From Aeromonas rivuli (GTDB taxonomy: Bacteria; Pseudomonadota; Gammaproteobacteria; Enterobacterales; Aeromonadaceae): DNA of 58,154 nt. The stretch covers positions 1-58,154 of the forward strand of contig NZ_CDBJ01000071.1 of the NCBI RefSeq assembly GCF_000820045.1. Reading direction: 5' to 3'. Made by a program: the position numbers and the translations under genes. Shown here piece by piece: positions 1-8,068 of this stretch (positions are counted from its first letter, which is position 1; every line of letters begins with the position of its first letter). The notes under the pieces were generated by a model that worked only from the letters and a program-made list of their open reading frames with translations, made no database searches and had not been told where the DNA came from.

Positions 1-170
1 CTATTTCAGGACTAGACACTGCGCGTCAGACCGATTGGCTGCTTATTGAGCTAAATAAAGAGGATATCACTGGGGTTATTTGCTTTTGCCGCATTGCGCT
101 TTGCTTAACAACTTGTTTACATTTTAAGGGTCGCCGCTGGTGGTGACGCAATCACGGCAAGGAGCCAGTT

Positions 171-1265
171 ATGACCCATGTCGACATCCCCTTCCTTCGT
201 TACCTCGATGAGGAGGGGCGCCCGGTCGCCACACTTCCGACCTGGCTGGACAAGGAGCTGCTGCACACTTTCTACCGCAACATGGTGATGGTGCGCAGCT
301 ATGACAAGAAAGCAATCGCCCTGCAACGCACCGGCAAGCTGGGGACCTTCCCCTCCCATCTGGGGGCCGAGGCGGTCGGCATTGGCGTCGGTCTCGCCAT
401 GCAGGCCCAGGATGTCTATGTGCCTTACTACCGCGACATGCCCACCCTGTTCGTGCGTGGCGTGCCAATGGAGAAGAATCTTCAGTATTGGGGCGGTGAT
501 GAGCGGGGGAGCGTCTTCAACAAGCCAGACGGCACGCCCTCTGAGGACTTGCCCATCTGCGTGCCCATCGCCACGCAAGTGACCCATGCCTGCGGCGTCG
601 CGGCGGCGTTCAAGCTGCGCAACCAGCCCAGGGTCGCCGTGGTCACCATAGGGGATGGCGGCACCTCCAAGGGGGATTTCCTGGAGGGGCTCAACTGTGC
701 CGGTGTCTGGCACCTGCCGATGGTGATGGTGATCAACAACAACCAGTGGGCGATTTCGGTACCACGCAAGCTGCAATCCAGTGCGCCGACTCTGGCCCAG
801 AAGGGCCTTGGTGCCGGGGTACCCAGCATCCAGGTCGATGGCAATGATGTGCTCGCCGTCTACGATGCCACCTTGAGCGCGGTGGAGCGGGCCCGCGCCG
901 GTAAGGGACCCACCCTGATCGAGGCCATCAGCTACCGGCTCGGCGACCATACCACCGCCGATGATGCGACCCGCTACCGCGATGCCGCCGAGGTTGAAGC
1001 CGCCTGGGCCAAGGAGCCGGTCAAGCGGCTGCGCCAGTTCATGGCCGAGCGAGGCTGGTGGGACGAAGCGCAGGAGCAGGCTCTGCTGGCCGATGCCGCA
1101 AAGGCAGTGGATCTCGCTGTTGCCGCCTATGAGTCACTGACGGCGCAACCGCCGGAGTCCCTCATCGATTACCAGTTTGCCGAGCTGCCCCGGGATTATC
1201 TCGGTCAGCGCCAGCGCATCATCGACAAGGCCATGGCCGGGCAAGGAGGGCGACACCATGAGTGA
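171..1265 (+). CDS. pdhA: 2-oxoacid (pyruvate / branched-chain) dehydrogenase E1 component, alpha subunit
   Basis: The 364-residue protein has the thiamine-diphosphate fold of heterotetrameric E1 enzymes. A GDGG...NNNQW motif at about residues 160-195 is the TPP/Mg binding signature, and HLGAEAVGIG lies near residue 65. With the beta subunit encoded next, it decarboxylates a 2-oxoacid and reductively acylates the lipoyl group of E2. The start is supported by AAGGAG seven bases upstream of ATG. It opens an operon with E1 beta (8-nt overlap) and E2. The true substrate (pyruvate or branched-chain 2-oxoacids, bkd) cannot be settled from sequence; the symbol follows the PdhA-like family. The cytoplasmic role is known for the family. 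Confidence 0.9.
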   Translation: MTHVDIPFLRYLDEEGRPVATLPTWLDKELLHTFYRNMVMVRSYDKKAIALQRTGKLGTFPSHLGAEAVGIGVGLAMQAQDVYVPYYRDMPTLFVRGVPMEKNLQYWGGDERGSVFNKPDGTPSEDLPICVPIATQVTHACGVAAAFKLRNQPRVAVVTIGDGGTSKGDFLEGLNCAGVWHLPMVMVINNNQWAISVPRKLQSSAPTLAQKGLGAGVPSIQVDGNDVLAVYDATLSAVERARAGKGPTLIEAISYRLGDHTTADDATRYRDAAEVEAAWAKEPVKRLRQFMAERGWWDEAQEQALLADAAKAVDLAVAAYESLTAQPPESLIDYQFAELPRDYLGQRQRIIDKAMAGQGGRHHE

Positions 1266-2244
1266 CATGACACTGCTCGAGGCGATCAATCTGGCGCTGC
1301 ATCACGAGATGGAACACGACCCCGACGTGGTGGTGCTGGGTGAGGATGTGGGGGTCAATGGCGGGGTGTTTCGCGCCACCGTCGGCCTGCGTGACAAGTT
1401 CGGCTTCAAACGGGTGATAGACACCCCGCTGGCGGAGGGGCTGATCGCCGGGGTGGCGGTCGGCATGGCCACCCAGGGACTCAAGCCGGTGGCCGAATTC
1501 CAGTTCCAGGGCTTCATCTTCCCCGGCATGGAGCAGATCATCTGCCAGGCGGCACGGATGCGCAACCGCACCCGGGGCCGGCTCAGTTGCCCCATCGTTT
1601 ATCGCTCTCCTTATGGCGCCGGTATCCACTCCCCTGAGCACCACAGCGAGAGCGTGGAGGCGCTGTTTGCCCATATTCCCGGCTTGCGGGTGGTGATCCC
1701 ATCCAGTCCCAGGCGGGCCTATGGCTTGCTCTTATCGGCCATCCGCAGCCCGGATCCCGTGATGTTTTTCGAGCCGGATCGCATCTATCGCGCCATGAAA
1801 TCCGATGTGGTGGATGACGGCATCGGCTTGCCGCTGGATGTCTGTTTTACCCTGCGCAGCGGTCATGATCTGACCATTGTGGCCTGGGGAGCCTGTATCT
1901 TGGAGGTGATGCGTGCCAGCCAGGCGCTGAGCGATGAGGGCATCCAGTGCGAGGTGCTGGATCTCGCCACCATCAAGCCCCTCGACATGGCTAGCATACT
2001 CGCCTCGGTACGCAAGACAGGCCGCCTGCTGGTGGTACATGAAGCGTGTGGCAGCTTCGGGGTGGGGGCCGAGATAGTGGCCAGGGTGACGGAAGAGGCG
2101 TTTACCAGCCTCAAGGCCCCCCCAAAGCGGCTCACCGGTGTCGATGCCGCCGTGCCTTATTACCGCAATGAGGAGCACTACCTCATCACCGAGCAGGATA
2201 TCGCCCTGGCGGCGCACCAGCTGATGGAGAACAAGTGGCTATGA
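1258..2244 (+). CDS. 2-oxoacid dehydrogenase E1 component, beta subunit
   Basis: A 328-residue transketolase-like beta subunit starting MSDMTLLEAINLAL. The N-terminal half carries the LGEDVGVNGGVFRAT segment that contacts thiamine diphosphate. The C-terminal transketolase_C domain (about residues 200-320) includes the VVHEACGSFGVGAEI stretch. An upstream in-frame ATG at 1177 exists, but the start at 1258, preceded by CAAGGAGGG and overlapping the E1 alpha stop, gives the usual family length. It works as an alpha2beta2 complex with the preceding gene. Its stop lies within an ATGA that opens a small junction ORF before E2. Confidence 0.92.
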   Translation: MSDMTLLEAINLALHHEMEHDPDVVVLGEDVGVNGGVFRATVGLRDKFGFKRVIDTPLAEGLIAGVAVGMATQGLKPVAEFQFQGFIFPGMEQIICQAARMRNRTRGRLSCPIVYRSPYGAGIHSPEHHSESVEALFAHIPGLRVVIPSSPRRAYGLLLSAIRSPDPVMFFEPDRIYRAMKSDVVDDGIGLPLDVCFTLRSGHDLTIVAWGACILEVMRASQALSDEGIQCEVLDLATIKPLDMASILASVRKTGRLLVVHEACGSFGVGAEIVARVTEEAFTSLKAPPKRLTGVDAAVPYYRNEEHYLITEQDIALAAHQLMENKWL

Positions 2245-2342
2245 ACTACTTCACATTGTGGCGAACTGGCCGTCGAGCAAAAAATAGCCATGAGATTTTT
2301 CAACCTTTGGTGATGTCCCCGCGGATGGAGAACGGATCATGA
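2241..2342 (+). other. 33-codon junction ORF linking E1 beta and E2; apparent tandem duplication of the gene boundary
   Basis: An uninterrupted ORF of 33 codons begins at the ATG that overlaps the E1 beta stop (ATGA) and ends at the TGA that overlaps the E2 start (ATGA). Its first residues, MNYFTL, resemble the E2 start MKYFKL (14 of 18 bases match). Its last part contains GATGGAGAAC, identical to the ten bases 2223-2232 just before the E1 beta stop. The simplest reading is a tandem duplication of about 98 bp spanning the boundary, with later divergence. Whether the peptide is made is unknown; translational coupling from E1 beta to E2 is possible. Confidence 0.5.
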
Positions 2343-3439
2343 AATATTTCAAGTTGCCGGATTTGGGCGAGGGACTGGCCGAGGCGGAGATCGTGGAGTG
2401 GAAGGTTACTGCCGGCGATGCGGTCAAGGTCGATCAGGTGCTGCTCTCGGTCGAGACGGCCAAGGCACTGGTGGATGTGCCCTCGCCAGTCAATGGGGTC
2501 ATCGCTCGGCTCTGTGGTCAGGAGGGAGACATATTGCACATAGGCGCCCCCCTGGTGGAGTTTGAGGGCGGAGAAGATGATGGCACCGTCGTGGGCAAGG
2601 TGAGCAGCAGCCAGCAACATATAGAGGATCACTTCGTGGCCGGTGTGCTGGCTGCTGGCGGTCGTCTGGTGCAGGCCATGCCGGCGGTACGTCAACTCGC
2701 CCAGCAGCTGGGCATCGACATCAATAGTCTCAGGGGCAGCGGCGCTGGCGGCCTGGTGCTGGAGCTGGATGTCCAGCAGGCGTTCGAGGCGCAGCAAGGC
2801 AGCGGCAACGAGTTCCTCAAGGGGGCTCGCCGGGCCATGGCCAAGGCAATGGAACACTCGCATCGCACCGTGGTACCGGTCAGCATCACCGATGAGGTCG
2901 ATCTGCGAGCCTGGCGGGCCGAGGAAGATGTGACGGTACGTCTCATCAAGGCGATCGGCGTCGCTTGTCGGGCCGAGCCATCGATGAACGCCTGGTTCGA
3001 TGGCGAGACCTTGTCGCGGCGATTGTTTACGGAGGTCAATGTGGCCATCGCCGTGGACTCACGCCATGGGCTCTATGTTCCTGTGATGGAGAATGTGGCC
3101 GAGCGGGAGCCTGGCGACATTCGCCAGGGGCTGGATCGCATGATAGCCGACGTCAAGGCACGGGCTGTGCCGCGGGAGATGCTCCAGGGGGCGACCATCA
3201 CCCTCACCAACTTCGGTGCCATCGCCGGTCGCTACGCCAGTCCGATAGTGACACCGCCCCAGGTGGCCATCATAGGGGCGGGGACACTGTTCGATAAGGT
3301 GGTCTTCGTGCAAGGGGAGGCCAGGCCGGTCAGGGCCCTGCCATTGTCGATGACCTTTGACCACAGAGCCTGCACCGGCGGCGAGGCGGCGCGCTTCCTC
3401 AAGGCGCTGGTCAAGGCGTTGGAGGCCCCTGCCTGCTAG
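2339..3439 (+). CDS. 2-oxoacid dehydrogenase E2 component (dihydrolipoyllysine-residue acyltransferase)
   Basis: A 366-residue E2 with one lipoyl domain (residues 1-78; lipoylated Lys in VETAKALVDVPSP), a peripheral subunit-binding domain at about residues 120-155 (MPAVRQLAQQLGIDI...GSGAGG), and a C-terminal catalytic acyltransferase domain. The active-site region reads DHRACTGGEAARF, so the Asp of the usual DHRxxDG motif is Thr here. The linkers are short, so the protein is smaller than many E2s. It transfers the acyl group from E1 to CoA. No E3 (dihydrolipoamide dehydrogenase) follows, so E3 must come from elsewhere. Start MKYFKLPDLGEG has GGAG upstream. Confidence 0.9.
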   Translation: MKYFKLPDLGEGLAEAEIVEWKVTAGDAVKVDQVLLSVETAKALVDVPSPVNGVIARLCGQEGDILHIGAPLVEFEGGEDDGTVVGKVSSSQQHIEDHFVAGVLAAGGRLVQAMPAVRQLAQQLGIDINSLRGSGAGGLVLELDVQQAFEAQQGSGNEFLKGARRAMAKAMEHSHRTVVPVSITDEVDLRAWRAEEDVTVRLIKAIGVACRAEPSMNAWFDGETLSRRLFTEVNVAIAVDSRHGLYVPVMENVAEREPGDIRQGLDRMIADVKARAVPREMLQGATITLTNFGAIAGRYASPIVTPPQVAIIGAGTLFDKVVFVQGEARPVRALPLSMTFDHRACTGGEAARFLKALVKALEAPAC

Positions 3440-3442
3440 GCC

Positions 3443-3469
3443 TTGTGCCCTGCCATTGGCAGGGCACAA
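3443..3469 (+). terminator. hairpin after the E1/E2 operon
   Basis: A perfect 12-bp stem (TTGTGCCCTGCC / GGCAGGGCACAA) with an ATT loop begins four bases after the E2 stop. There is no strong T-tract on the plus strand, so termination may be partial. Confidence 0.6.
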
Positions 3470-3475
3470 ATATGT

Positions 3476-3503
3476 TTGCGTAATGAACAAAGCTACGTAT
3501 AAT
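3476..3503 (+). promoter_or_regulatory. sigma-70 promoter for the cold-shock gene
   Basis: TTGCGT (-35, 3476-3481) and a consensus TATAAT (-10, 3498-3503) are separated by 16 bp. They lie about 145 bp upstream of the cold-shock protein start, leaving a long 5' untranslated leader, as is usual for csp genes. Confidence 0.6.
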
Positions 3504-3647
3504 CAGTCGAGCTTGAAAAAGGCAATATTTATGTTACTGAATACGATGTTTCACATCCCCTTCTAGTGTCCATAAGTCATTCCCTCTTTTCGAAGCTTTA
3601 TCCGCCTTTCAAGGCACGAGTAATTTTTGAATACAGGTTTAATAGAT

Positions 3648-3857
3648 ATGTCTAACATGATCACCGGTACCGTTAAATTCTTCAACGAAACCAAAGGCTT
3701 CGGCTTCATCCAGCAAGAAAATGGCCCGGATGTGTTCGTACACTTCAGCGCCATTCAAGGCAACGGTTTCCGTACCCTGGCTGAAGGTCAGCGCGTACAG
3801 TTCACCGTGACCCAAGGTCAGAAAGGCCCGCAGGCTGAGAACGTAACCGCTCTGTAA
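3648..3857 (+). CDS. cold-shock protein (CspA family)
   Basis: A 69-residue single cold-shock domain. It has both RNA-binding motifs, RNP1 (KGFGFI, about residues 16-21) and RNP2 (VFVHF, about residues 30-34). Proteins of this family bind single-stranded RNA or DNA and melt RNA structure after cold shock or in growth transitions. An in-frame ATG seven codons upstream was rejected because [12 protein letters not shown] is the family N-terminus. It is monocistronic: a TATAAT promoter lies upstream and an intrinsic terminator 20 bp downstream. Which Csp paralogue it is cannot be told from one gene. Confidence 0.93.
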   Translation: MSNMITGTVKFFNETKGFGFIQQENGPDVFVHFSAIQGNGFRTLAEGQRVQFTVTQGQKGPQAENVTAL

Positions 3858-3875
3858 TTGTTACAGAATTTAAGA

Positions 3876-3908
3876 AAGCCGTGGTGCCTCTGGTACCACG
3901 GCTTTTTG
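3876..3908 (+). terminator. intrinsic terminator of the csp gene
   Basis: Stem AAGCCGTGGTGCC (3876-3888) pairs almost perfectly with GGTACCACGGCTT (3892-3904), followed by a run of five T (3903-3907). Confidence 0.9.
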
Positions 3909-4105
3909 TCTATCTGGGCTTTGCCAAGCTGATCTTAGCGGCAGGGATGGCGGCGATTTCCTTCGTGATATGACCACTCCTGCTCTGGATATGGCCTTGT
4001 GTGGCTGCGCCTGACATCACGGTGTCATGGCGGGTTGAGCGTGCTCGTCTGAGTGTGTTAGAAATAAGGTATCAACAGGAACAGGACTGTTCGGCAGGTT
4101 CGTCG

Positions 4106-4453
4106 ATGAAGAGAAGGATCTGGTTCGCCGCTTGCCTGGCGGTCGTTGTGGCGCTCCCCTTGCCACCATCAGCCACTCAAGCGTCTCCGGTAGCCGGGAC
4201 ACAGCCTGATCTGGTTGCCGCCGAGCAGGCCCGCCTCACTTGCCTGCAATTTTTGCAGGTTCGACTCGGGGGCGAGGCCGCACCCATCAGTATTGAGACC
4301 CGCCCCGTGCCCCACAGGGACCAGCAGTGGCTGGTGGACGGCAATGTAAAAGGACCCGAAGGTCCTTTGCTGTTTGCGTGTCACCTGCAACAAGGCGCAC
4401 GCTGGGAACTGTTGAACTTTTCGCTCTGGGCGGCGCCTATGCCACCGGCCTGA
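4106..4453 (+). CDS. putative exported protein of unknown function
   Basis: I do not recognise a family. The 115-residue protein starts MKRRIWFAACLAVVVALPLP and has a clear signal peptide (Lys/Arg, a hydrophobic stretch of about 15 residues, probable cleavage near ATQAS). The mature part is about 85 residues and contains two cysteines (LTCLQF and LFACHL) that could form a disulfide in the periplasm. An upstream in-frame ATG at 4001 would bury the signal peptide and was rejected. The gene overlaps the convergent next gene by 17 bp. It is probably a real lineage-specific secreted protein. Confidence 0.6.
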   Translation: MKRRIWFAACLAVVVALPLPPSATQASPVAGTQPDLVAAEQARLTCLQFLQVRLGGEAAPISIETRPVPHRDQQWLVDGNVKGPEGPLLFACHLQQGARWELLNFSLWAAPMPPA

Positions 4454-4688
4454 GGGCCACGAGCAGGTGTTGCAGGTGTTCAACCATTGTCATGCCAAAG
4501 GGGGTCAGATAGCCGCCATCCTCGGCGCTGATCAGACCCTGCTGATGCAGGCGTCCTGCCGCCTGGCAGAGCGTATCACTCATATCACTGCGTAACTTGA
4601 TCCCCACACTCAAATTCGCCGGATCAAAGCAGGCCAGTACTTTCAGTTCATGGATAAAGTCTTCAGAAATCTGGTCGATCCCAATCAT
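4437..4688 (-). CDS. TIGR02647-family small protein, possible DNA-binding
   Basis: An 83-residue protein with the organisation of the TIGR02647 family. It has an N-terminal helical part (ELKVLACFDPANLSVGIKLRSD) and a winged-helix-like second half ending in QGLISAEDGGYLTPFG. The function of the family is unknown; a DNA-binding role is inferred from the HTH-like pattern LHQQGLI...GYLT. It is transcribed alone, convergent with the exported protein gene, and overlaps it by 17 bp at the 3' ends. Confidence 0.7.
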   Translation of the reverse strand: MIGIDQISEDFIHELKVLACFDPANLSVGIKLRSDMSDTLCQAAGRLHQQGLISAEDGGYLTPFGMTMVEHLQHLLVALRPVA

Positions 4689-4899
4689 GGACAGGCTCCT
4701 TACGCTAATGATGTATGCAAATTAGCACTCCCCGAGGGAGTTTAGTGGGCGCTGGGTCAAAGTATTGGCGATTATGGTGGGTGGACAGGCCGTATGGCGA
4801 TTTTTCAGGCAGGCGGTGCGATGAGCATTGCCGCTCACCGTGATAGGATAGGGCTTCATCGGCCCAGTCCCTCGTATTCCCTTCTCCAAGGCAACCCGC

Positions 4900-5451
4900 A
4901 TGACCCGCATCACATTGATTTCTCTGCTTCACCGTCTCTCTCCCCAGTTTCCCATCTATCCGGTGGCGCAGCTCTTGTCCCCGTTGAGTGAGCATGAGGG
5001 GGAGGTCTGGTTACCCCCTCTGAGCAGTCCGGATGTGGCGGCCTTGCGTGCCAAGGTAGCCCCGCAAGCACTGCGTGAGCTTGCCTCCCTCTCCGCTGGC
5101 TGGTGCGATTTTGCCGTGAGCGACAGCGGTGATACCCCCGAGCTGGACGCCTTGGCCAACTATGACGAAGAGATGCTGGATAACCTGCGCCTTTACTGGG
5201 GCAGTGCGGCCAAGATCAATCACCCGATCACCGATAACCTGTTTGAACTGCGCAGGGGAGTGGTGGATGAGGCTCATGGCAGCAAGTTGGCCCAGGCTTG
5301 GGAACGCCAGCAGGAGCTGCGATTTGCGCAGCTGATGACGGCGGCCAAGGGGCAGGATCTGCTCTGTTTCGTCGAGGTTGAATCGGCCTATTGGCTGCGT
5401 CAGCGTCTGAGTGAGCAGGCCGAGATAGTGCTGCATATTCCCGCACTGTAG
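4900..5451 (+). CDS. conserved hypothetical protein (183 aa)
   Basis: I do not recognise this protein. It has 183 residues, no signal peptide or membrane segment, and many acidic residues. Conspicuous parts are SAGWCDFAVSD (about residues 64-74), an acidic stretch DALANYDEEMLDNLRLYWGSA (about 83-103), and a C-terminal segment beginning LCFVEVESAYWLRQ. Codon use matches its neighbours, and GTAACC-free coding over the full length supports a real gene. Start ATG at 4900 follows AAGG at 4888-4891. It is monocistronic between an intergenic region with no recognised signal and the DUF2750 gene. Confidence 0.6.
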   Translation: MTRITLISLLHRLSPQFPIYPVAQLLSPLSEHEGEVWLPPLSSPDVAALRAKVAPQALRELASLSAGWCDFAVSDSGDTPELDALANYDEEMLDNLRLYWGSAAKINHPITDNLFELRRGVVDEAHGSKLAQAWERQQELRFAQLMTAAKGQDLLCFVEVESAYWLRQRLSEQAEIVLHIPAL

Positions 5452-5697
5452 AGATGATGAAGCCGTTGAGTTTACGGGGTCACCCTGTTTGAGCCGCCCT
5501 GGTTGACCGGGTGGCATCCTTAACTGTGGCGTTAACCAGCCGTGTCCTGACTGCGCGGGGCGTCCATTCACTGGACAAGGCTGCGGCAAGATGTGAACAT
5601 GTCGCCCTTTATTGCGCGAGCCAGCCCGGTTCGGGTCATCATCGACTCGGCAGCCCAGGCCCATCGCGATCCTTGGCACTGCATAAGAGACTTGACC

Positions 5698-6090
5698 ATG
5701 AGCTATGAACTGACCGAGACCGAGCGCAATGCCGCGCTGCAACTGAACGCCGACTACCGCTTTGATCACTTCATCAGCAAGTTGGTCGAGCACGAAGAGC
5801 TGTTCGTGCTGACCGACGAACACGGCGTCATGATGCTGACCACCGAAGACGAAGACTGCATCCCGGTATGGCCGCACCCCGAATACGCCCAGGCTTGGGC
5901 CGAAGGCGAGTGGGCTGAATGCAAGCCGCAGTCCATCACCCTCAAGGTGTGGCTGGAGCGCTGGGTGGAAGGCATGGAGCAGGATGAGCTCTGCGTGGCC
6001 GTGTTCCCGACCCCGGATCAGGAAGGCATCGTACTCGAGCCTGCCGACGTGGCCGATGCGGTTGCCCAGAAGCAGGCCAAGCGCGGTTAA
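5698..6090 (+). CDS. DUF2750-family protein
   Basis: A 130-residue acidic protein starting MSYELTETERNAALQLNADYRFDHF. It matches the DUF2750 pattern: an N-terminal helix, FVLTDEHGVMML, then WPHPEYAQAWAEGEW and WLERWVEGMEQD. The function is unknown. The upstream in-frame ATG at 5593 was rejected because the conserved part begins at 5698, behind AAGAGA. A strong hairpin follows the stop. The 246 bp upstream contain no gene I can support. Confidence 0.75.
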   Translation: MSYELTETERNAALQLNADYRFDHFISKLVEHEELFVLTDEHGVMMLTTEDEDCIPVWPHPEYAQAWAEGEWAECKPQSITLKVWLERWVEGMEQDELCVAVFPTPDQEGIVLEPADVADAVAQKQAKRG

Positions 6091-6110
6091 TTCCCCTCCG
6101 CTTGTGCTAA

Positions 6111-6139
6111 ACACAACCCCGCCATTGGCGGGGTTGTGT
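6111..6139. terminator. bidirectional terminator-like hairpin
   Basis: A perfect 13-bp stem (ACACAACCCCGCC / GGCGGGGTTGTGT) with an ATT loop lies between the convergent DUF2750 and solute-binding-protein genes. It lacks a long T-run on either strand. Confidence 0.7.
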
Positions 6140-6163
6140 CGTATTGGGCATCCGATGACGGAC

Positions 6164-7978
6164 TCAGGGCTGCAGGTAGCGGGTGTCGCGGATATTGACC
6201 TGAGGGTAGCGGGTGCCTTGCTTGATGGCGTTCAGGGTCTCCTTCTTCACCGTCTCATCTATCCAGAACAGACCGCCGTAGCTGTAGCCGGAGTTGAAGC
6301 CATCGAGGGGCCAATAGAGCACTTCGCTCTTGGCGGTGGCAATCTCCTTGGGCAGTTTTATCCAGCGCCAGGCCCCTTCCCGGGTATAGGGAACCTGATA
6401 GGTGGGCACGAAGCTGGCCAGCTCATAGAGCCGGGCCTGGATCTGCCGCGACAGTTCGGCCTTCTTGGCAAAATCGAACTCCTTGTCGTACTGCTCCACC
6501 AGGGCCGTGATGGCGTCATCATCGATGTTCATGATGTTGTTGGTCTGTGGCTTGTGGGCGTTGACCTTGTGGAAATATTCCCAGTAGGCGGGATAACGTC
6601 CCGTACTCCAGGCCATCCAGGCGCTCTGGTGTTTCTTCTCCAGCATGGCCTTGAAGCCCGCTGAGGCATCCATCAGGTTGAGATCCAGATTAAGACCCGC
6701 TTTTTTGGCCTCTTCACGCAGCAGGGTGAGGCGCTGGGAGTGCTCCGAGGTGGTGTAGATCACGTTCAGTGACAGTGACCTGCCCTTGGCATCTTGCAAT
6801 ATGCCCTCTGGCCCGGCTTTGGTGAAACCCGCCTTGGCGAAATAGTTGCGCGCGAGCGCAGGGTCGAAGGGCCGCGCCTTGAGGGCGTTATTGGTGAAGT
6901 CTCCCTGACCGGATCCATAGTTGTTGAGACGCTGGTAGTCGCCACGCAGCAAGGTACTCAGCATCTTGTCGATGTTGAGGGCGTACTGGATGCCGAGCCG
7001 GACATTGAGGTCGCTCAGCAAAGGGTCATCGATGTTGAGATAGAGACCGCTCGGGGATTGCGGGGTCTGGGTATAGAACCAGATACGGTCTATGTAGCCC
7101 TTGTCAAATTCGGGGGTCTTGGTCTTGTCGTGCCACCAGTTCGGGATCACCAGTCCGAAGGTATCCAGCTCGCCGCGCAGGAAGTGCTGCCAGGCAATGT
7201 TGAGATCGCGCAACACCTTGATCTGGATGCGGTCGGGATTGAACCTGTGCTGGAAGTAGCGCTCGTCGTTACCCCACCAGTCGGGAATGCGGCTGAAGGT
7301 AACGGATTTGCCCTTCTTGACCTCGCTGAGCTGATAGGGGCCCGTCACCGGCAATACCTTCCAGTTGTACTCCCGCACCCAGTTGTCATCGAGTGTGATG
7401 GCGTGACTGGGCTCGGGGGAGAAGGGGAGGGAATCGAGCAAGTCTTCCCGGCTCTTCTCGCTGCCGCTGGTGATGGCCAGAGTGTGGTCATCGAACTTGA
7501 TCACATCGACAATTTGAGTGCTGTAGTAGTTGTTGTACCAGGGGGCATTGATCTGCTTGCTGCGCAGCATCTTGAGGGTGAACAGGAAGTCGTCTGCGCT
7601 GACCGGTACGCCATCGGACCAGCGGGCCTTGGGGTTGATGCGAAAATACATGGTCTTGTGATCGGCCCCGAACGCCCACTGGTTGGCCAGCATGGGGATC
7701 GGATTGCCGGTGTCGGGGTGGCTGGCCAGCAGGGGCAGCCGGTTTTCCCGCATATAACCGGCGAAGGCGCCATTGGCATCGGGGCCATAGTTGCGCAGGG
7801 TCAGCGGAAAACTGGTCATGAAGGTCCGAAAGGTACCGCCCCGCTGGGCAGCCGGATCGGCATAGACGGGATCCGTATCGTTGCTTTCCCACTTGAGATC
7901 CGTTGGCAGGGTGGCACTCCAGCCGAGCTGAGTCCAGCACAGGGCGAGGGCGGCGGCCCCCAGGTGATTCAGTCGCAT
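6164..7978 (-). CDS. periplasmic solute-binding protein of a peptide-type ABC transporter (SBP family 5, YejA-like)
   Basis: A 604-residue family 5 extracellular solute-binding protein. The signal peptide is MRLNHLGAAALALCWTQLGWSA. The early region GGTFRTFMTSFPLTLRNYGPDAN and the segment WSDGVPVSADDFLFTLKML are typical of family 5, which binds oligopeptides, microcin C or related ligands. Length and N-terminal pattern resemble YejA. No permease or ATPase genes lie next to it, so it is an orphan binding protein in this window. The start at 7978 was chosen over an upstream in-frame ATG because it gives a proper signal peptide. The ligand is unknown. Confidence 0.85.
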   Translation of the reverse strand: MRLNHLGAAALALCWTQLGWSATLPTDLKWESNDTDPVYADPAAQRGGTFRTFMTSFPLTLRNYGPDANGAFAGYMRENRLPLLASHPDTGNPIPMLANQWAFGADHKTMYFRINPKARWSDGVPVSADDFLFTLKMLRSKQINAPWYNNYYSTQIVDVIKFDDHTLAITSGSEKSREDLLDSLPFSPEPSHAITLDDNWVREYNWKVLPVTGPYQLSEVKKGKSVTFSRIPDWWGNDERYFQHRFNPDRIQIKVLRDLNIAWQHFLRGELDTFGLVIPNWWHDKTKTPEFDKGYIDRIWFYTQTPQSPSGLYLNIDDPLLSDLNVRLGIQYALNIDKMLSTLLRGDYQRLNNYGSGQGDFTNNALKARPFDPALARNYFAKAGFTKAGPEGILQDAKGRSLSLNVIYTTSEHSQRLTLLREEAKKAGLNLDLNLMDASAGFKAMLEKKHQSAWMAWSTGRYPAYWEYFHKVNAHKPQTNNIMNIDDDAITALVEQYDKEFDFAKKAELSRQIQARLYELASFVPTYQVPYTREGAWRWIKLPKEIATAKSEVLYWPLDGFNSGYSYGGLFWIDETVKKETLNAIKQGTRYPQVNIRDTRYLQP

Positions 7979-8068
7979 ATCCTTTGCTTCCTTGTCGTGG
8001 CTGCGTGTTGAGGCGTTTATTTTACAATAGCGGGCCAAGCCATTGGCATGGCCCATCATGAGAGGGCA

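Noticed and set aside
6794..8011. Long open frames opposite real genes, e.g. 405 aa here, also 8048-9082 (+), 25740-27209 (-), 33176-35155 (+) and 53599-55908 (-)
   Set aside because: They lie antisense to well-recognised genes, have low-complexity composition (His, Gly, Val, Leu rich) and no family resemblance. They are by-products of GC-rich codon use.
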